Source: Saltatorellus ferox
Lineage (GTDB): Bacteria; Planctomycetota; UBA1135; GCA-002686595
DNA length: 64,000 bases
Direction of reading: 5' to 3'
NCBI GenBank assembly: GCA_007751475.1
Contig: CP036434.1
Span: 6,205,524-6,269,523, forward strand
The translations under genes and the position numbers were made by a program. Under the pieces are notes generated by a model, which saw only the letters and a program-made list of their open reading frames with translations, did not search any database and had not been told where the DNA came from. Positions 15,293 through 24,812 of this stretch are shown piece by piece (the stretch's first letter is position 1; every line of letters starts with the position of its first letter).

Positions 15293-17275
15293 ATGTCGCT
15301 GTCGACCAAGATCGCTGCCATCCTGACGGCACTGATTCTGTCCCTCTCCATCGTGGGAGGATTCGTGCAGAATCGAGCGTTCAGCTCGCTCTTCGAGAAC
15401 ATCGAGACGGCAGAGGCGGACAAGGATCTTCGTCGAGTGAAGAACGCCATCCGTTCCGAGGTGGACGAAGTCTCGCGCATCGCCCAGACCTACGCGGTCT
15501 CGGATCCCGCAGCCGAGTTCCTTCAGGACGCCCGGAGTCGCCCTGGGTTCGTCCAGGAGCACCTGACGCCCCGAAAACTGCAGGGGGCCGCCATCGACCT
15601 CCTGTTCTTCTGTGATCTGGATGGCCGGGTCATGGCCAGTCAGGTCATCGAACCCAAGACGGGCGAACCGATCGATCTACTCGAGTTCCCTCGCTCGGAG
15701 CTGAGCCCTTCCCACGCCCTCTTGAGCTACTTCGCGGCGGGCTCGCCCGACGTCAAGGGCATCGATCACTCGGGCATCCTCTCCACGGAGAAAGGCCCCC
15801 TCCTCGCGTCCTCCCAGGTCGTCACGGGCGAGGGCGTGAAGAAGCGCGGCTACGTCATCGTCGGCCGTTTCCTTCGCGATGGGCTTTCGGATCGCGTCGA
15901 GCAGCGCACCGAGGTCGAGTTCGCCGCGTGGCAGCTCGACAGGAAAGCCGCTCTCCCGCCGGACGTCGCGGCTGTCTTCGACGAGGTCACGTCCTCGCCC
16001 GCGCCGATCCTCGAGACGAGCGGCGATGGCAAGAGCCTCTCCATCTACGCCTCGATCGATGGACTCCGCGGAATCCCCGAGCTCATCATTCGGGCGAAGG
16101 TCGATCGCGACATCACGGCAGCGGGTAAGACCGCGCTCCTCTCGGGCGCGATCACGGACGCGACGCTCGGACTCGTCATCCTCTTGGCGCTGCTCTACAT
16201 CGTCAACCGGGTCGTGCTCAAGCCCGTGAAGGCTTTGACGGACCACGCCGTCCGAACCGGGCTGGACGAGAACTTCCGCGCCAAATTCGGCATGGAGCGC
16301 GAGGACGAGATTGGCGTCCTGGCGTCGGAGTTCGACCAGATGATGGCAAAGCTAGAGCAGGCTCGCTCCGCCCTGGTGGAGACCGCCCGAACCGCGGGCA
16401 TGAGCGAGATTGCCACCGGTATTCTTCACAACGTCGGCAACGTGCTGAACAGCGTCAACATTTCGGCATCGCTGGTCTCCCAGCGCGTCGATGGCCTGTG
16501 CATCGACGATCTGGAGCGCCTCTCCGAGGTGCTCACCGAGAACAAGGAAGACCTCCCCCGCTTCCTCGCCGAGGACCCGCGCGGCCAGCACATCCAGCCT
16601 TTCCTTTCGGCCCTCGTGGTCCAGCTCGCAGAGGAACAGAAGTGCATCCGGACCGAGGTCACCTCGCTCTCGGACGGAATCGATCACATCTGTGAACTCA
16701 TCAAGAGTCAGCAGAGCCTCGCGAAGGGTACGAAGCTCGTCGAGCCGACCGATCTATCGGAGCGCGTGGACGAGGCGCTTCGCATCACCCAGCGAGTCCA
16801 GGGCGTCGACCCGGAACTCGTGGTGGTCAGGCGCTACGACGATCTGCAGAACATCAAGCTCGACAAGCACAAGCTGCTGGAGATCCTCGTCAACCTCGTG
16901 CAGAACGCCAGGCAGGCGATGTACTCGGTCAGCGGTCCCCGCGAACTCATCCTGGAGATCCGCGCCAAGGGCGAGGATCAGGTGTTCATCGCTGTACAGG
17001 ACTCCGGCATCGGTATCGAGAAAGATGACCTGACGCGGGTGTTCAACATGGGCTTCACCACCCGCGAAGAAGGCCATGGATTTGGCCTTCACTCCTCCGT
17101 CAACGCCGCCACCGAGATGGGTGGAAGGCTCTACGCAACGAGCGAAGGGAGAGGCCGCGGCGCCCGCTTCGTACTGGAACTCCCCATGAATCCCCCGGGT
17201 GCGAGTAGTGAAGAACGAGAAGCCGCAGAGCGTAGCTCCGTGGGTTCAGGCCTTGGATCAGGAGGCGCAAAGTGA
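15293..17275 (+). CDS. Membrane sensor histidine kinase (CHASE4-like, HAMP, HisKA, HATPase)
   Basis: 660 residues. Membrane helix 1 is at residues 7-26, an extracytoplasmic CHASE4-like sensor spans about 30-275 (VSRIAQTYAVSDPAAEFLQD), membrane helix 2 about 285-305 is followed by HAMP, then a dimerisation domain of the GMSEIATGILHNVGNVLNSV type with phosphoacceptor His379, and an ATPase domain with N-box NLVQNARQAM, DSGIGI and GHGFGLH. It autophosphorylates and passes phosphate to a receiver. Its last codons overlap the next gene (GTGA), a receiver-kinase hybrid, which is the obvious partner. Confidence 0.88.
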   Translation: MSLSTKIAAILTALILSLSIVGGFVQNRAFSSLFENIETAEADKDLRRVKNAIRSEVDEVSRIAQTYAVSDPAAEFLQDARSRPGFVQEHLTPRKLQGAAIDLLFFCDLDGRVMASQVIEPKTGEPIDLLEFPRSELSPSHALLSYFAAGSPDVKGIDHSGILSTEKGPLLASSQVVTGEGVKKRGYVIVGRFLRDGLSDRVEQRTEVEFAAWQLDRKAALPPDVAAVFDEVTSSPAPILETSGDGKSLSIYASIDGLRGIPELIIRAKVDRDITAAGKTALLSGAITDATLGLVILLALLYIVNRVVLKPVKALTDHAVRTGLDENFRAKFGMEREDEIGVLASEFDQMMAKLEQARSALVETARTAGMSEIATGILHNVGNVLNSVNISASLVSQRVDGLCIDDLERLSEVLTENKEDLPRFLAEDPRGQHIQPFLSALVVQLAEEQKCIRTEVTSLSDGIDHICELIKSQQSLAKGTKLVEPTDLSERVDEALRITQRVQGVDPELVVVRRYDDLQNIKLDKHKLLEILVNLVQNARQAMYSVSGPRELILEIRAKGEDQVFIAVQDSGIGIEKDDLTRVFNMGFTTREEGHGFGLHSSVNAATEMGGRLYATSEGRGRGARFVLELPMNPPGASSEEREAAERSSVGSGLGSGGAK

Positions 17276-18678
17276 AGAAGAACAAACGCATCCTGCTCGT
17301 CGACGACACCAAGTCGATCCACGACGACTTCCGCAAGATCCTGTCGCCAGCGACCGCTGAGCCGACCGATCTCCAGAGCGCGCGTGCCGCCTTCTTCGGC
17401 GCCAAGGACGCGGCTGCGGGCGCGGCGGGCGCCGAGCCGATCTCGGCCAAGCCAAACCCCGCAGCACCCATCAGCTACGAACTCGAGAGCGCCTTCCAGG
17501 GCATGCACGCCCTCGATCTCGTGAAGGCTGCCATCGCCGAGGGCAATCCTTACTGCGTCGCCTTCGTCGACGTTCGGATGCCACCGGGCTGGGACGGGAT
17601 CCAGACGATCAAGGAGCTTTGGAAGGTCGATCCCGACCTCCACTGCGTCATCTGTACCGCCTACTCGGACTACTCGTGGGACGAGACGGTGGCGCAGCTG
17701 GGGCATACGGACAAGCTCCTCATCCTGAAGAAGCCTTTCGACCCGGCCGAGATTCGCCAGACGGCTGCTGCGTTCTCCGCCAAGTGGAACGCCGCTGCCA
17801 GCGAGCGAAGCGCGATGGAAGCGGTGCGCCAGAAGGAAACCGAGGCGCGCGCCTACGCTTCCTCTCTGGAGACGCTGAACAAGGCCCTCGCGACCTCGAA
17901 GGCCAGCGCCGACCGCATGTCGACCATGAAGTCGGAGTTCATGCTTCGGCTCACCAGCGAGATCAGCACCCACCTGAACGCCATCCTCGACCGACTCATC
18001 GAGGACGGCCGCACCGAGGGCCTCGACGACGCTCTCGATCGGAGCCAGCGCCTCCTGGAGACCGTCGACAAGGTCATCGACTTCACCCACGTGGAAGCCG
18101 GCACGCTCGAGATCAAGCCGCGCCTCTGCAGCGTGCGCGAGGTGATCGACGACGTCGAGCAGACGTTCCGGAGCCGCGCCGAAGCCAAGGGCCTCATCCT
18201 CGAGATCCGGATGAACGAAAGTGTTCCGGCGACGGTCAAGACGGACCCGGCGCGCCTGTCCCAGGTGCTCTGCCAGCTCATCGACAACGCGATCCGCTAC
18301 ACGGACGACGGGCGCGTTCACCTTTCCGTGGGCACCGAACCGACGGAGAGCTGGGACCGCGTGCGGCTCCGCTTCGACGTGACCGACACCGGCCGCGGCA
18401 TCGGGCAAGAGCGCGTCGGGCACGTCTTCGAGCCGTTCTCGTCGCGCGCCAACGGCGACCTCGCGGAAGGCAGCGGGCTGGGCCTCACCGTCGCCAAGCA
18501 GATCGCGAGGCTGCTGGACGGAGACGTGCACTTCGACTCCCTGCCCGGCGAGGGCTGCACCTTCACGCTTCGCCTGGAAGTGAAGCGCGAAGACCGCAGC
18601 GTCGAGACCCGCTCCGACCACCAGCCCTCGGCCTTCGAGAACTGGCCCGGAAGCGGAAACCAGCGCGGAACGGGCTGA
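17272..18678 (+). CDS. Receiver-kinase hybrid whose kinase domain lacks the phosphoacceptor His
   Basis: 468 residues, GTG start overlapping the previous stop by 4 bp. The receiver domain (residues about 5-165, enlarged by an Ala/Pro-rich insertion near 45-65) has Asp100 in FVDVRMPPGWDG and LKKPFDP. After a coiled coil comes a HisKA-like helix reading SEFMLRLTSEISTHLNAIL: Ser229 replaces the His of the usual SHEIRTP box, and a His sits where Pro should be (234). The ATPase domain looks intact (LIDNAIRY, DTGRGIG, GSGLGL). It probably receives phosphate from the upstream kinase and acts by binding or phosphatase activity rather than autophosphorylation. Confidence 0.85.
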   Translation: MKKNKRILLVDDTKSIHDDFRKILSPATAEPTDLQSARAAFFGAKDAAAGAAGAEPISAKPNPAAPISYELESAFQGMHALDLVKAAIAEGNPYCVAFVDVRMPPGWDGIQTIKELWKVDPDLHCVICTAYSDYSWDETVAQLGHTDKLLILKKPFDPAEIRQTAAAFSAKWNAAASERSAMEAVRQKETEARAYASSLETLNKALATSKASADRMSTMKSEFMLRLTSEISTHLNAILDRLIEDGRTEGLDDALDRSQRLLETVDKVIDFTHVEAGTLEIKPRLCSVREVIDDVEQTFRSRAEAKGLILEIRMNESVPATVKTDPARLSQVLCQLIDNAIRYTDDGRVHLSVGTEPTESWDRVRLRFDVTDTGRGIGQERVGHVFEPFSSRANGDLAEGSGLGLTVAKQIARLLDGDVHFDSLPGEGCTFTLRLEVKREDRSVETRSDHQPSAFENWPGSGNQRGTG

Positions 18679-18682
18679 GGAC

Positions 18683-19921
18683 CTATCGCGATTCCCAGCG
18701 CGCGATCGGCGGAAGCTCCGGAGCGCGGAGCGCGAGGATCGACATCGCCGTCGAATAGGACGACGTCCGCGGGAAGATTCGATCGTTCCACGTACCGTCC
18801 GCAGCACGGGTCTTCTGGAGCAGAGCCGTGAGTTCCTCCCTGCGCGCCGCACGCTCTGCCTCGGGCAGCGCCTCGATGGCGAACGCCGCGTAGGTATGGC
18901 CGAAGAAGAAGTAGTAGGGAGCGATTCCATAGGGTGCCTTGTGGGTGCCCTGCTGGCTCTTACGGACGAGCAGGTCGTCCCAGCCGTCGAAGAAGCCCTG
19001 AATCGCGGTTCTCAGATCCCCTTCCGTCCTGCGTCCTGCCAGGAAGAGCGCGAGCGTCGCGACACTGGAGCGCGCGGCCGAACCGGGCATCGCCACGTCC
19101 CCACTCGCCCGGCCCGAATAGGCGTAGCTCTGCTGCTTCGTGACACCGAGTTCCAGGCCATCGAGAGCCTTCTCGATCAAGCTCGCCTCCACTTCGAAAC
19201 CGTGCGCCTTCGCATCGAAGAGGATGAGCAGCGTGGCTCCGGTCATGAAAGGGCTCACCGCATCCTGCGTGGCATAGTTCCAACCCCCTTGCTCCGTCAC
19301 GTTCGCCCTCAGCCTGTCGATCAGATCGTCAATGGCTCCTCGGACCTCGTCGGCTTCCTCTCCCTCCACCAGTCCGTGATCGAGGGCGAGCAGCAAGAGC
19401 TGGACTCCGTACGCATGACCCCACCCCCGGACGTCGTAGCCTGATTTCGGTCCGCGGGCGAGCTCGGGGTCCTCGTCGATGGCCTTCATCACGAAGTCGA
19501 CGGACCGCTTGACCGCCGCGCGCGCGGCGACCAGGTCCTCTCCCTGGAGCCCGGCGCCGAGCAGCGCTTGGGCCACGATGGCGCTGCCTCCCACGCGATA
19601 CCCCGACGGAATGTGTCGGTCGCGGCCCACGCGATAGACGCCCTCATAGGGCCACTCGGCCGCATCGTCCCCGCCCTGCCGTTTCGAGAGCCGGTCGGCC
19701 TCTTTCTTCTGCCAGTCGGCGAGTCGATCCTCGGGCAAGACCCCGACGGGTGGATCCGGAAGATAGTGTTCCTGGGTCCCGAGCAGGTACAAGGCCGCGA
19801 CCCGGATAGCAGCGTCCACAGCCATGGGCTCGCGAGCGTCGGGGTTCGCCGTTCCCGCTCCTTCCTGAGCCGGGCTGCCGAGGGCTGCGAAACTGACGAG
19901 TGCAAGAGAGAGGAACAGCAT
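18683..19921 (-). CDS. Secreted alpha-alpha toroid (prenyltransferase/squalene-oxidase repeat) protein
   Basis: 412 residues from the ATG at 19921, chosen for its signal peptide (MLFLSLALVSFAALGSPAQE). Repeated helical units carry QGGWNYAT and ADGTWNDRIFPRTSSY motifs seen in terpenoid-cyclase/protein-prenyltransferase toroids. No DXDD or zinc-binding cyclase site is evident, so it is unlikely to be a cyclase; planctomycetes encode many such exported toroid proteins of unknown function. It is convergent with the kinase operon (4 bp apart) and divergent from the sigma-factor fusion, sharing a 98-bp promoter region. Confidence 0.7.
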   Translation of the reverse strand: MLFLSLALVSFAALGSPAQEGAGTANPDAREPMAVDAAIRVAALYLLGTQEHYLPDPPVGVLPEDRLADWQKKEADRLSKRQGGDDAAEWPYEGVYRVGRDRHIPSGYRVGGSAIVAQALLGAGLQGEDLVAARAAVKRSVDFVMKAIDEDPELARGPKSGYDVRGWGHAYGVQLLLLALDHGLVEGEEADEVRGAIDDLIDRLRANVTEQGGWNYATQDAVSPFMTGATLLILFDAKAHGFEVEASLIEKALDGLELGVTKQQSYAYSGRASGDVAMPGSAARSSVATLALFLAGRRTEGDLRTAIQGFFDGWDDLLVRKSQQGTHKAPYGIAPYYFFFGHTYAAFAIEALPEAERAARREELTALLQKTRAADGTWNDRIFPRTSSYSTAMSILALRAPELPPIARWESR

Positions 19922-20019
19922 GGGCGAATCACCAGAAGGAGAGGAGACAGGCACATCAGCGTACACCGAAGAGTCCGATGGCGTATTCTCTCAGCACCCC
20001 GTCCCCCACGGAGTGCCCC

Positions 20020-22935
20020 ATGACCGCTGTCCACACGATCGACGAGCTGTTCGATCGGTTCCTGGAACTTCACAACGAGGAAGACCTGGGTGTGGTCTTC
20101 GATCTCGCTGCCCCCGAGCTTGCCGCCATGGCCAGGCGCGCTCGACTCGATGCAGCGGGCTGCGAAGACGCCCTTCAGGAGACCTTCCTCACGATCCTGC
20201 GACGGAGCGATAGCTTCATCGCGGGCCAACGCTTCATGCCCTGGGCCCAGGGCATCATGGCGCGTCAGATCAAGGTCGAACGGCGTCGCCAGAGCAGGCG
20301 CCTCGAGGCCCTCGGCCTCGACACCTCCGACGTGAACCCCGACCTCTCTCCGGGTCCCAGGCAGGTCCTCGAAGACAGCGAACTCCGCAGGCAGGTCGAA
20401 GACGCCATTGCGGGCCTCTCCATGGCCCAGCGAGACGTTGTCGAAAGGACGCTGCTCAAGGGTGAGAGCCCTTCGGACCTGGCGCTCGAGATGGGCCTCT
20501 CCGCGAACACGGTGGCGGTTCGATTGCACCGCGGCCTGAGTCGGATTCGCAAGGTGCTTCCGAAGGCCGCCGTCCTTGGCGTGGCCGGACTCCTGACGAG
20601 CCGCGTGCGTGGGGAGGCAAGCGTCCGCTCTTCCATCCAGGGAGCCTCCCGTCGCGGCGGATTCGAGATCGTCAGCACCCAGGCCTGGTGGCTCACTCCT
20701 GGAGCAGCCATGACAGCAGCGGGGCTGGGAGCCGTCTTGACAAGCGCCTGGCTCCTGCAAGGAGATGCCGACTCGAAAGGCCCGCACCATGTCGACGCCA
20801 GCGTCTTGATCCCTGCCAGGAGGATCGTCAGCGCAACCGGCGCCGTCACGATGCCCCGGGAGCCCGACCGGTTCGACCGAACGTTGTCGTCCTCCCCGAC
20901 GCCCGAGGCGTCGGGCGGAGACGAGGGCGCCGCGGCGCGGAAGGCCGGGGTCCTCCTTCACGTGCTGGCACCGGACGGTCGTCCCGTCGGGAAGGGCACG
21001 GAAGTCTTCGCACTACCGACCGAGCCCCAGCTCTTGCTTCCGACCGAGCCGATGGTGGCCTTGGCCGTCACGGATGAGAATGGCGAGCTCCACCTTCCAA
21101 ACGAGAGCGAGATCGGGGACCGGACGCCGCTGCTCTATGCGCGCGCTCCAATCGGCGCGCCCGCCTGCGCGGGCGTCCTCGAGGTCGATCTCTCGACGCC
21201 TCCCACCGAGGGATGGACGCTCCAGCTGACGGAGGCGCTGACGCTGGAGTTCGAGGTCAAGGACGAAGCCGGACAGGCGGTCGCTGGCGCAGAAGTCGCG
21301 GCCCTCGGACTCATCGATGAGCTCTTCTCGGAGGAGGCACAGCGCACCCTCGAAGAGGGCATGCTCTGGCCGATCGGCTACCGCCACCTGTTCGGGGGAG
21401 TGACCGACTCCCTCGGTCGCTGCACCGTGAGGGGTTTCCTCACCCAGGGCTACAACGGCCAATATGTCGGCTCTGCGGCCAGCTGGAAGGACGGACATGC
21501 GGCCTACGCGGAGCTGTTCGAGTTCGCCCCCGATGACCCCAAGCGACTCCGGTTCATTCTCCCGCGGCTCTCGTCGGTCCAGCTGGCGGGAGAGGTCGTC
21601 GACGAGCGCGGCCTGCCGATCGCCGACACCTCCGTATCCTTCAATTTCCGGGGTCTCGGCGGCTTCGACGACTCGGCCGCTTGCACCACGGGGAGCGACG
21701 GGCGATGGAGCATCGACTCCGCCATGCTGGAGTGGTTCCCGATCGAGCTGCGCTTCGAGCGCGAAGGCTACGTGACGAGCGAACTCGCCCTCCGTAGTCC
21801 TGGCGAACTCGACGGAGAGCCGCCCTGGATCGTCCTGTCGCCCGCGGCCACGCTCAGCGGTCACCTCATCGGATCCGATGGCCAGCCCACGGCCGGCGAA
21901 CTCGAACTCATCGTGCTGGGGAAAGAGAGCCGGGCCATGGCGGACGAGAACGGCCAGTTCACCTTCACGGGTCTCCGGACCGGCGCCAGCGTTCTCACCG
22001 CCATCGGATCTGGACCGACCCATGAGATGAGCTTTCAAGACGTCGAGTCGTTCGACCAGCCGATTCGCGTGACCCTCCGCGCGACCGATCTCGCTCCCGA
22101 TGTCAACGTCCGCCTCGTCGACCCGGAATCTGGGGATCCGATGCCGATCTCGAGGCTCACGCTCCTCCGTCACGGTGAGACCAGCGGGGCGTGGCCTTTT
22201 GTCCGTATCGAAGGAGGCAGCGGCCTCGCCGAAGACGTCCCGCCAGGTAGCTGGTCCGTGATCGCTGAGGTCGACGGAGACGGCAGAGTCTTCGGCCAGG
22301 AGATCCTGGTCCCCGCGTCCGAGGAGCCCCAGCTGGCAGAGATCCAGGCCGCGCCTGGTGGGTCCCTCGAAGTCACGGTACACGGCGCTGTCGGCCTCGA
22401 CTTGAGTTCCAGAAAGGTGATGATTGCCCGCGCGCTCGGGCCCGAGATCCCGTTCTGGGTGCGTTCTTCCAACGAGCTGGCTACCCACGAACTCAGCGTT
22501 GATTACTTCGGCAAGGACGACGAGAGGGCCGTCTGGGCCATGCCAGGCCCAACGGACGTCACGATGTCCGGGCCAGGGTGGGTCACACGTCCCACGCGCT
22601 GCGAGATACGTCCGGGCGAGACCATGCGCCTCGACCTGGAGGCCGTCCCGTCAGGACGGGTCATCCTTCGCCACCCCGCCCTCGACTCACCGGGCTGCGT
22701 GACGTTTGAGGTCTGCTCCGAGACGTCCGAGTGGATGAGGGTTTCGACGGCGATGTACTCGGCCGAGGCCGTCGGTGAGCACGAGGTCCAGCTTCCACCG
22801 GGCCACTGGAAGTGGCGCGCCACGTGCAGCGCCATCCTGGACGAGGCCAGGGCGAACCGCGCCATCCCCCAAGAAACCGGCGAGATCCAGGTGGTCGAAG
22901 GCGAGACCGTAGAGATCTCCCTGGGGAGTCATTGA
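20020..22935 (+). CDS. ECF sigma factor fused to membrane segment and extracytoplasmic beta-sandwich domains
   Basis: 971 residues from the ATG at 20020 (GGAG 6 bases upstream). Residues about 5-190 are an ECF sigma factor: region 2 (FDLAAPELAAMARRA, AGCEDALQETFLTILRR), then region 4 helix-turn-helix (LALEMGLSANTVAVRLHRGL). One membrane helix follows (about 223-246), then roughly 700 residues of carboxypeptidase-regulatory-like/Ig-like repeats (for example VQLAGEVVDERGLPIADTSV, ATLSGHLIGSDGQPTAGELE). A sigma factor tethered to the membrane with a sensor outside would be a one-protein signalling device. A hairpin at 22951 follows. Regulated genes are unknown. Confidence 0.88.
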   Translation: MTAVHTIDELFDRFLELHNEEDLGVVFDLAAPELAAMARRARLDAAGCEDALQETFLTILRRSDSFIAGQRFMPWAQGIMARQIKVERRRQSRRLEALGLDTSDVNPDLSPGPRQVLEDSELRRQVEDAIAGLSMAQRDVVERTLLKGESPSDLALEMGLSANTVAVRLHRGLSRIRKVLPKAAVLGVAGLLTSRVRGEASVRSSIQGASRRGGFEIVSTQAWWLTPGAAMTAAGLGAVLTSAWLLQGDADSKGPHHVDASVLIPARRIVSATGAVTMPREPDRFDRTLSSSPTPEASGGDEGAAARKAGVLLHVLAPDGRPVGKGTEVFALPTEPQLLLPTEPMVALAVTDENGELHLPNESEIGDRTPLLYARAPIGAPACAGVLEVDLSTPPTEGWTLQLTEALTLEFEVKDEAGQAVAGAEVAALGLIDELFSEEAQRTLEEGMLWPIGYRHLFGGVTDSLGRCTVRGFLTQGYNGQYVGSAASWKDGHAAYAELFEFAPDDPKRLRFILPRLSSVQLAGEVVDERGLPIADTSVSFNFRGLGGFDDSAACTTGSDGRWSIDSAMLEWFPIELRFEREGYVTSELALRSPGELDGEPPWIVLSPAATLSGHLIGSDGQPTAGELELIVLGKESRAMADENGQFTFTGLRTGASVLTAIGSGPTHEMSFQDVESFDQPIRVTLRATDLAPDVNVRLVDPESGDPMPISRLTLLRHGETSGAWPFVRIEGGSGLAEDVPPGSWSVIAEVDGDGRVFGQEILVPASEEPQLAEIQAAPGGSLEVTVHGAVGLDLSSRKVMIARALGPEIPFWVRSSNELATHELSVDYFGKDDERAVWAMPGPTDVTMSGPGWVTRPTRCEIRPGETMRLDLEAVPSGRVILRHPALDSPGCVTFEVCSETSEWMRVSTAMYSAEAVGEHEVQLPPGHWKWRATCSAILDEARANRAIPQETGEIQVVEGETVEISLGSH

Positions 22936-22950
22936 GAAAAAGGACAGGCC

Positions 22951-22976
22951 CGCCGGAGTACTCCCCCACTCCGGCG
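22951..22976 (+). terminator. Hairpin terminator after the sigma-factor fusion
   Basis: Perfect 9-bp arms CGCCGGAGT/ACTCCGGCG with an 8-base loop, 15 bp after the stop. There is no U-tract. The remaining gap to 23204 holds nothing recognisable. Confidence 0.55.
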
Positions 22977-23204
22977 AACCTCGTCCAGCTGCGCGCACGA
23001 CGGGTGCACAACGCCCGTCACGGAGCGGCATGTAGGCGCAACGCCAAGAGCTGCGCTGCGCGCCGCTCGATCGCTTCCATACCCAACCGCGCAGGAGCCA
23101 GGGGACCGAACCGCCGCTGGCGACCCACCGCATTCCCCTCGCTCATGGGATGGAACGAACGAGCCCCGCGCGCGGTTACGAACGCCGCTCGAAAAGGCGC
23201 GCGA

Positions 23205-24812
23205 CTACCGGAGAACTTCGTCGTACGGGATGCCGAGGCTGGCGCGATAGTCGGCGACCGCGCGGAAGTGCTCCGCGATCACGTCGACCAGCATGGAAGC
23301 CGCCGACGCCGTCTGCTGCTCCCGAAGGTTGACCCGCAGAAGATCGCTCTGCCCCTCGGCCAGGAAGATCCGCTCGGCCTCTTCGAGCTGCCCGGCGAGC
23401 AGTGCGTTCTCACGCACCTGCGCCAGGCGCAGCCAGGTCTGCAGCACCGCCGACTGACCGTCCTGGACCTCGGCGATGATCGACTCACGCGCGAACTGGA
23501 GCTTGCGCTCCACCTGGATCGCCTTGGCATCGAGGGAGCGCAGCTTGCCGCTCGCCTCGCGCCGCTGGACCGGCACATCGAAGTTCACGAAGACGTCCAG
23601 CTCGAAGGGCCCCTTGTCGTCCGGCGACGAAACGGCATCCCCCACGTCCTTGGAGCCCGCCACCGTCAGATCCAGCTTGGGCAAGAGATCGTTCTCGGCC
23701 TTGGCCACGTCGAGGCGGATCTGATCCGACAGGAGCTCCAGCGACCGAACCTCCGGGCGGTTGCGCAAGGCGAGTTCATGGTCGGCGTCCCCGAGGAAGA
23801 GGGCAGGATCGGTGGGCGTCGGCAGCGACTCGGGCAGCTGCGCCTCCAGCGGAATCACCGGTTGACCGGCGCTGGAGCGCCAGAAGAGCGAGAGCGCGAT
23901 CGCCGCTTCCTGGAGAGCCCGCTCCGAACGAATGACGATGGACTGCCGCTCGACCACGAGGCGCCGGTTCTCCGTGATCGAAAGCTGCGGAAGCTGGCCC
24001 TCGTCCACGGAGATGACGATGCCCTCCTGGCGATTCTCGGCGAGGTCCAGGAGCCGTCGGGCGATGCCTAGCTTCTGGCCCGCGGCCACCCACTTCCAGT
24101 AGGAGAGCGCGGCCTTGCGGGTGGCTTCCAGGCGCTTCTCAAGCACCATCGGCTCCGCCTGGGCCTGGCCCACGCGGGCTCTCCACAGGTCGAGGCGGCG
24201 CTGGTCGATCTCGCGCCCTTTGAGGAGCGGAAGGCGAATACCCGCGCTGAACTCGCCCTCCTCGTTCGACTTCAGGCCGCCTTCCCAGATGGGAAAGTCG
24301 CCCGTCCCGATCTTGTAGCCGGCGAAGGGGGTCGCGCCCCAGGCCGTCGTAGGCTGCTCGATCAGCACCTTGGCCGTTTCGTTCCGATAGAAGCCATCCG
24401 GCGCCACAGCCCCGTCGCCCTTGATGCGCAGGTCGAAGCCACCCTCGGCGCTCAGCATTTGAGCATTGGCGATCTCGACTTCTTGGAGCGCGGCGAGGAT
24501 GAGCGGAAACTGCTCCTCGACCGAGCGCAACACCTCGTCGAAGGTGAGCGGCGGCAACGGCGCCTCTGACTCATCTGCCGCAGCGGATGGCGGCAGGACC
24601 GAGCCGATGACGGCGACGGCGGACTCCCCTTTCTGGGCGTCCGTCCTGCCGAAGCGATCGAGCAGGGCGTCGTCCGGAAGGACGCGCATGGGAGCCGGGC
24701 GCGCGCCGGGCCTGACGCGGCGCGCGTCCTCGGCGGAAACGCAGCTGGCTACGAGGAGGCAGAGCGCAGCGGAGGTGCCGCGCCTTTTCGTGAAGATCTC
24801 GAGACGGCTCAT
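23205..24812 (-). CDS. TolC-family outer-membrane efflux lipoprotein
   Basis: 535 residues with a lipoprotein signal (LLVASC, Cys24). Two long helical repeats with ALQEVEIANAQ and ENRPEVRSLELLSDQIRLDVAKAEND-like segments (the latter beginning LALRNRPEV) are typical of TolC-type outer-membrane channels. Last gene of the ABC-HlyD-TolC operon; its start overlaps the HlyD stop by 4 bp (ATGA). It should form the outer-membrane duct of a tripartite exporter in this didermic cell. Confidence 0.85.
   Translation of the reverse strand: MSRLEIFTKRRGTSAALCLLVASCVSAEDARRVRPGARPAPMRVLPDDALLDRFGRTDAQKGESAVAVIGSVLPPSAAADESEAPLPPLTFDEVLRSVEEQFPLILAALQEVEIANAQMLSAEGGFDLRIKGDGAVAPDGFYRNETAKVLIEQPTTAWGATPFAGYKIGTGDFPIWEGGLKSNEEGEFSAGIRLPLLKGREIDQRRLDLWRARVGQAQAEPMVLEKRLEATRKAALSYWKWVAAGQKLGIARRLLDLAENRQEGIVISVDEGQLPQLSITENRRLVVERQSIVIRSERALQEAAIALSLFWRSSAGQPVIPLEAQLPESLPTPTDPALFLGDADHELALRNRPEVRSLELLSDQIRLDVAKAENDLLPKLDLTVAGSKDVGDAVSSPDDKGPFELDVFVNFDVPVQRREASGKLRSLDAKAIQVERKLQFARESIIAEVQDGQSAVLQTWLRLAQVRENALLAGQLEEAERIFLAEGQSDLLRVNLREQQTASAASMLVDVIAEHFRAVADYRASLGIPYDEVLR

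Noticed and set aside
17131..18930. 599-codon minus-strand open frame
   Set aside because: Antisense to the receiver-kinase hybrid, which has unmistakable motifs on the plus strand.
18683..19921. Squalene-hopene or terpene cyclase
   Set aside because: Toroid repeats are present, but the protein is exported and no DXDD catalytic motif is visible.
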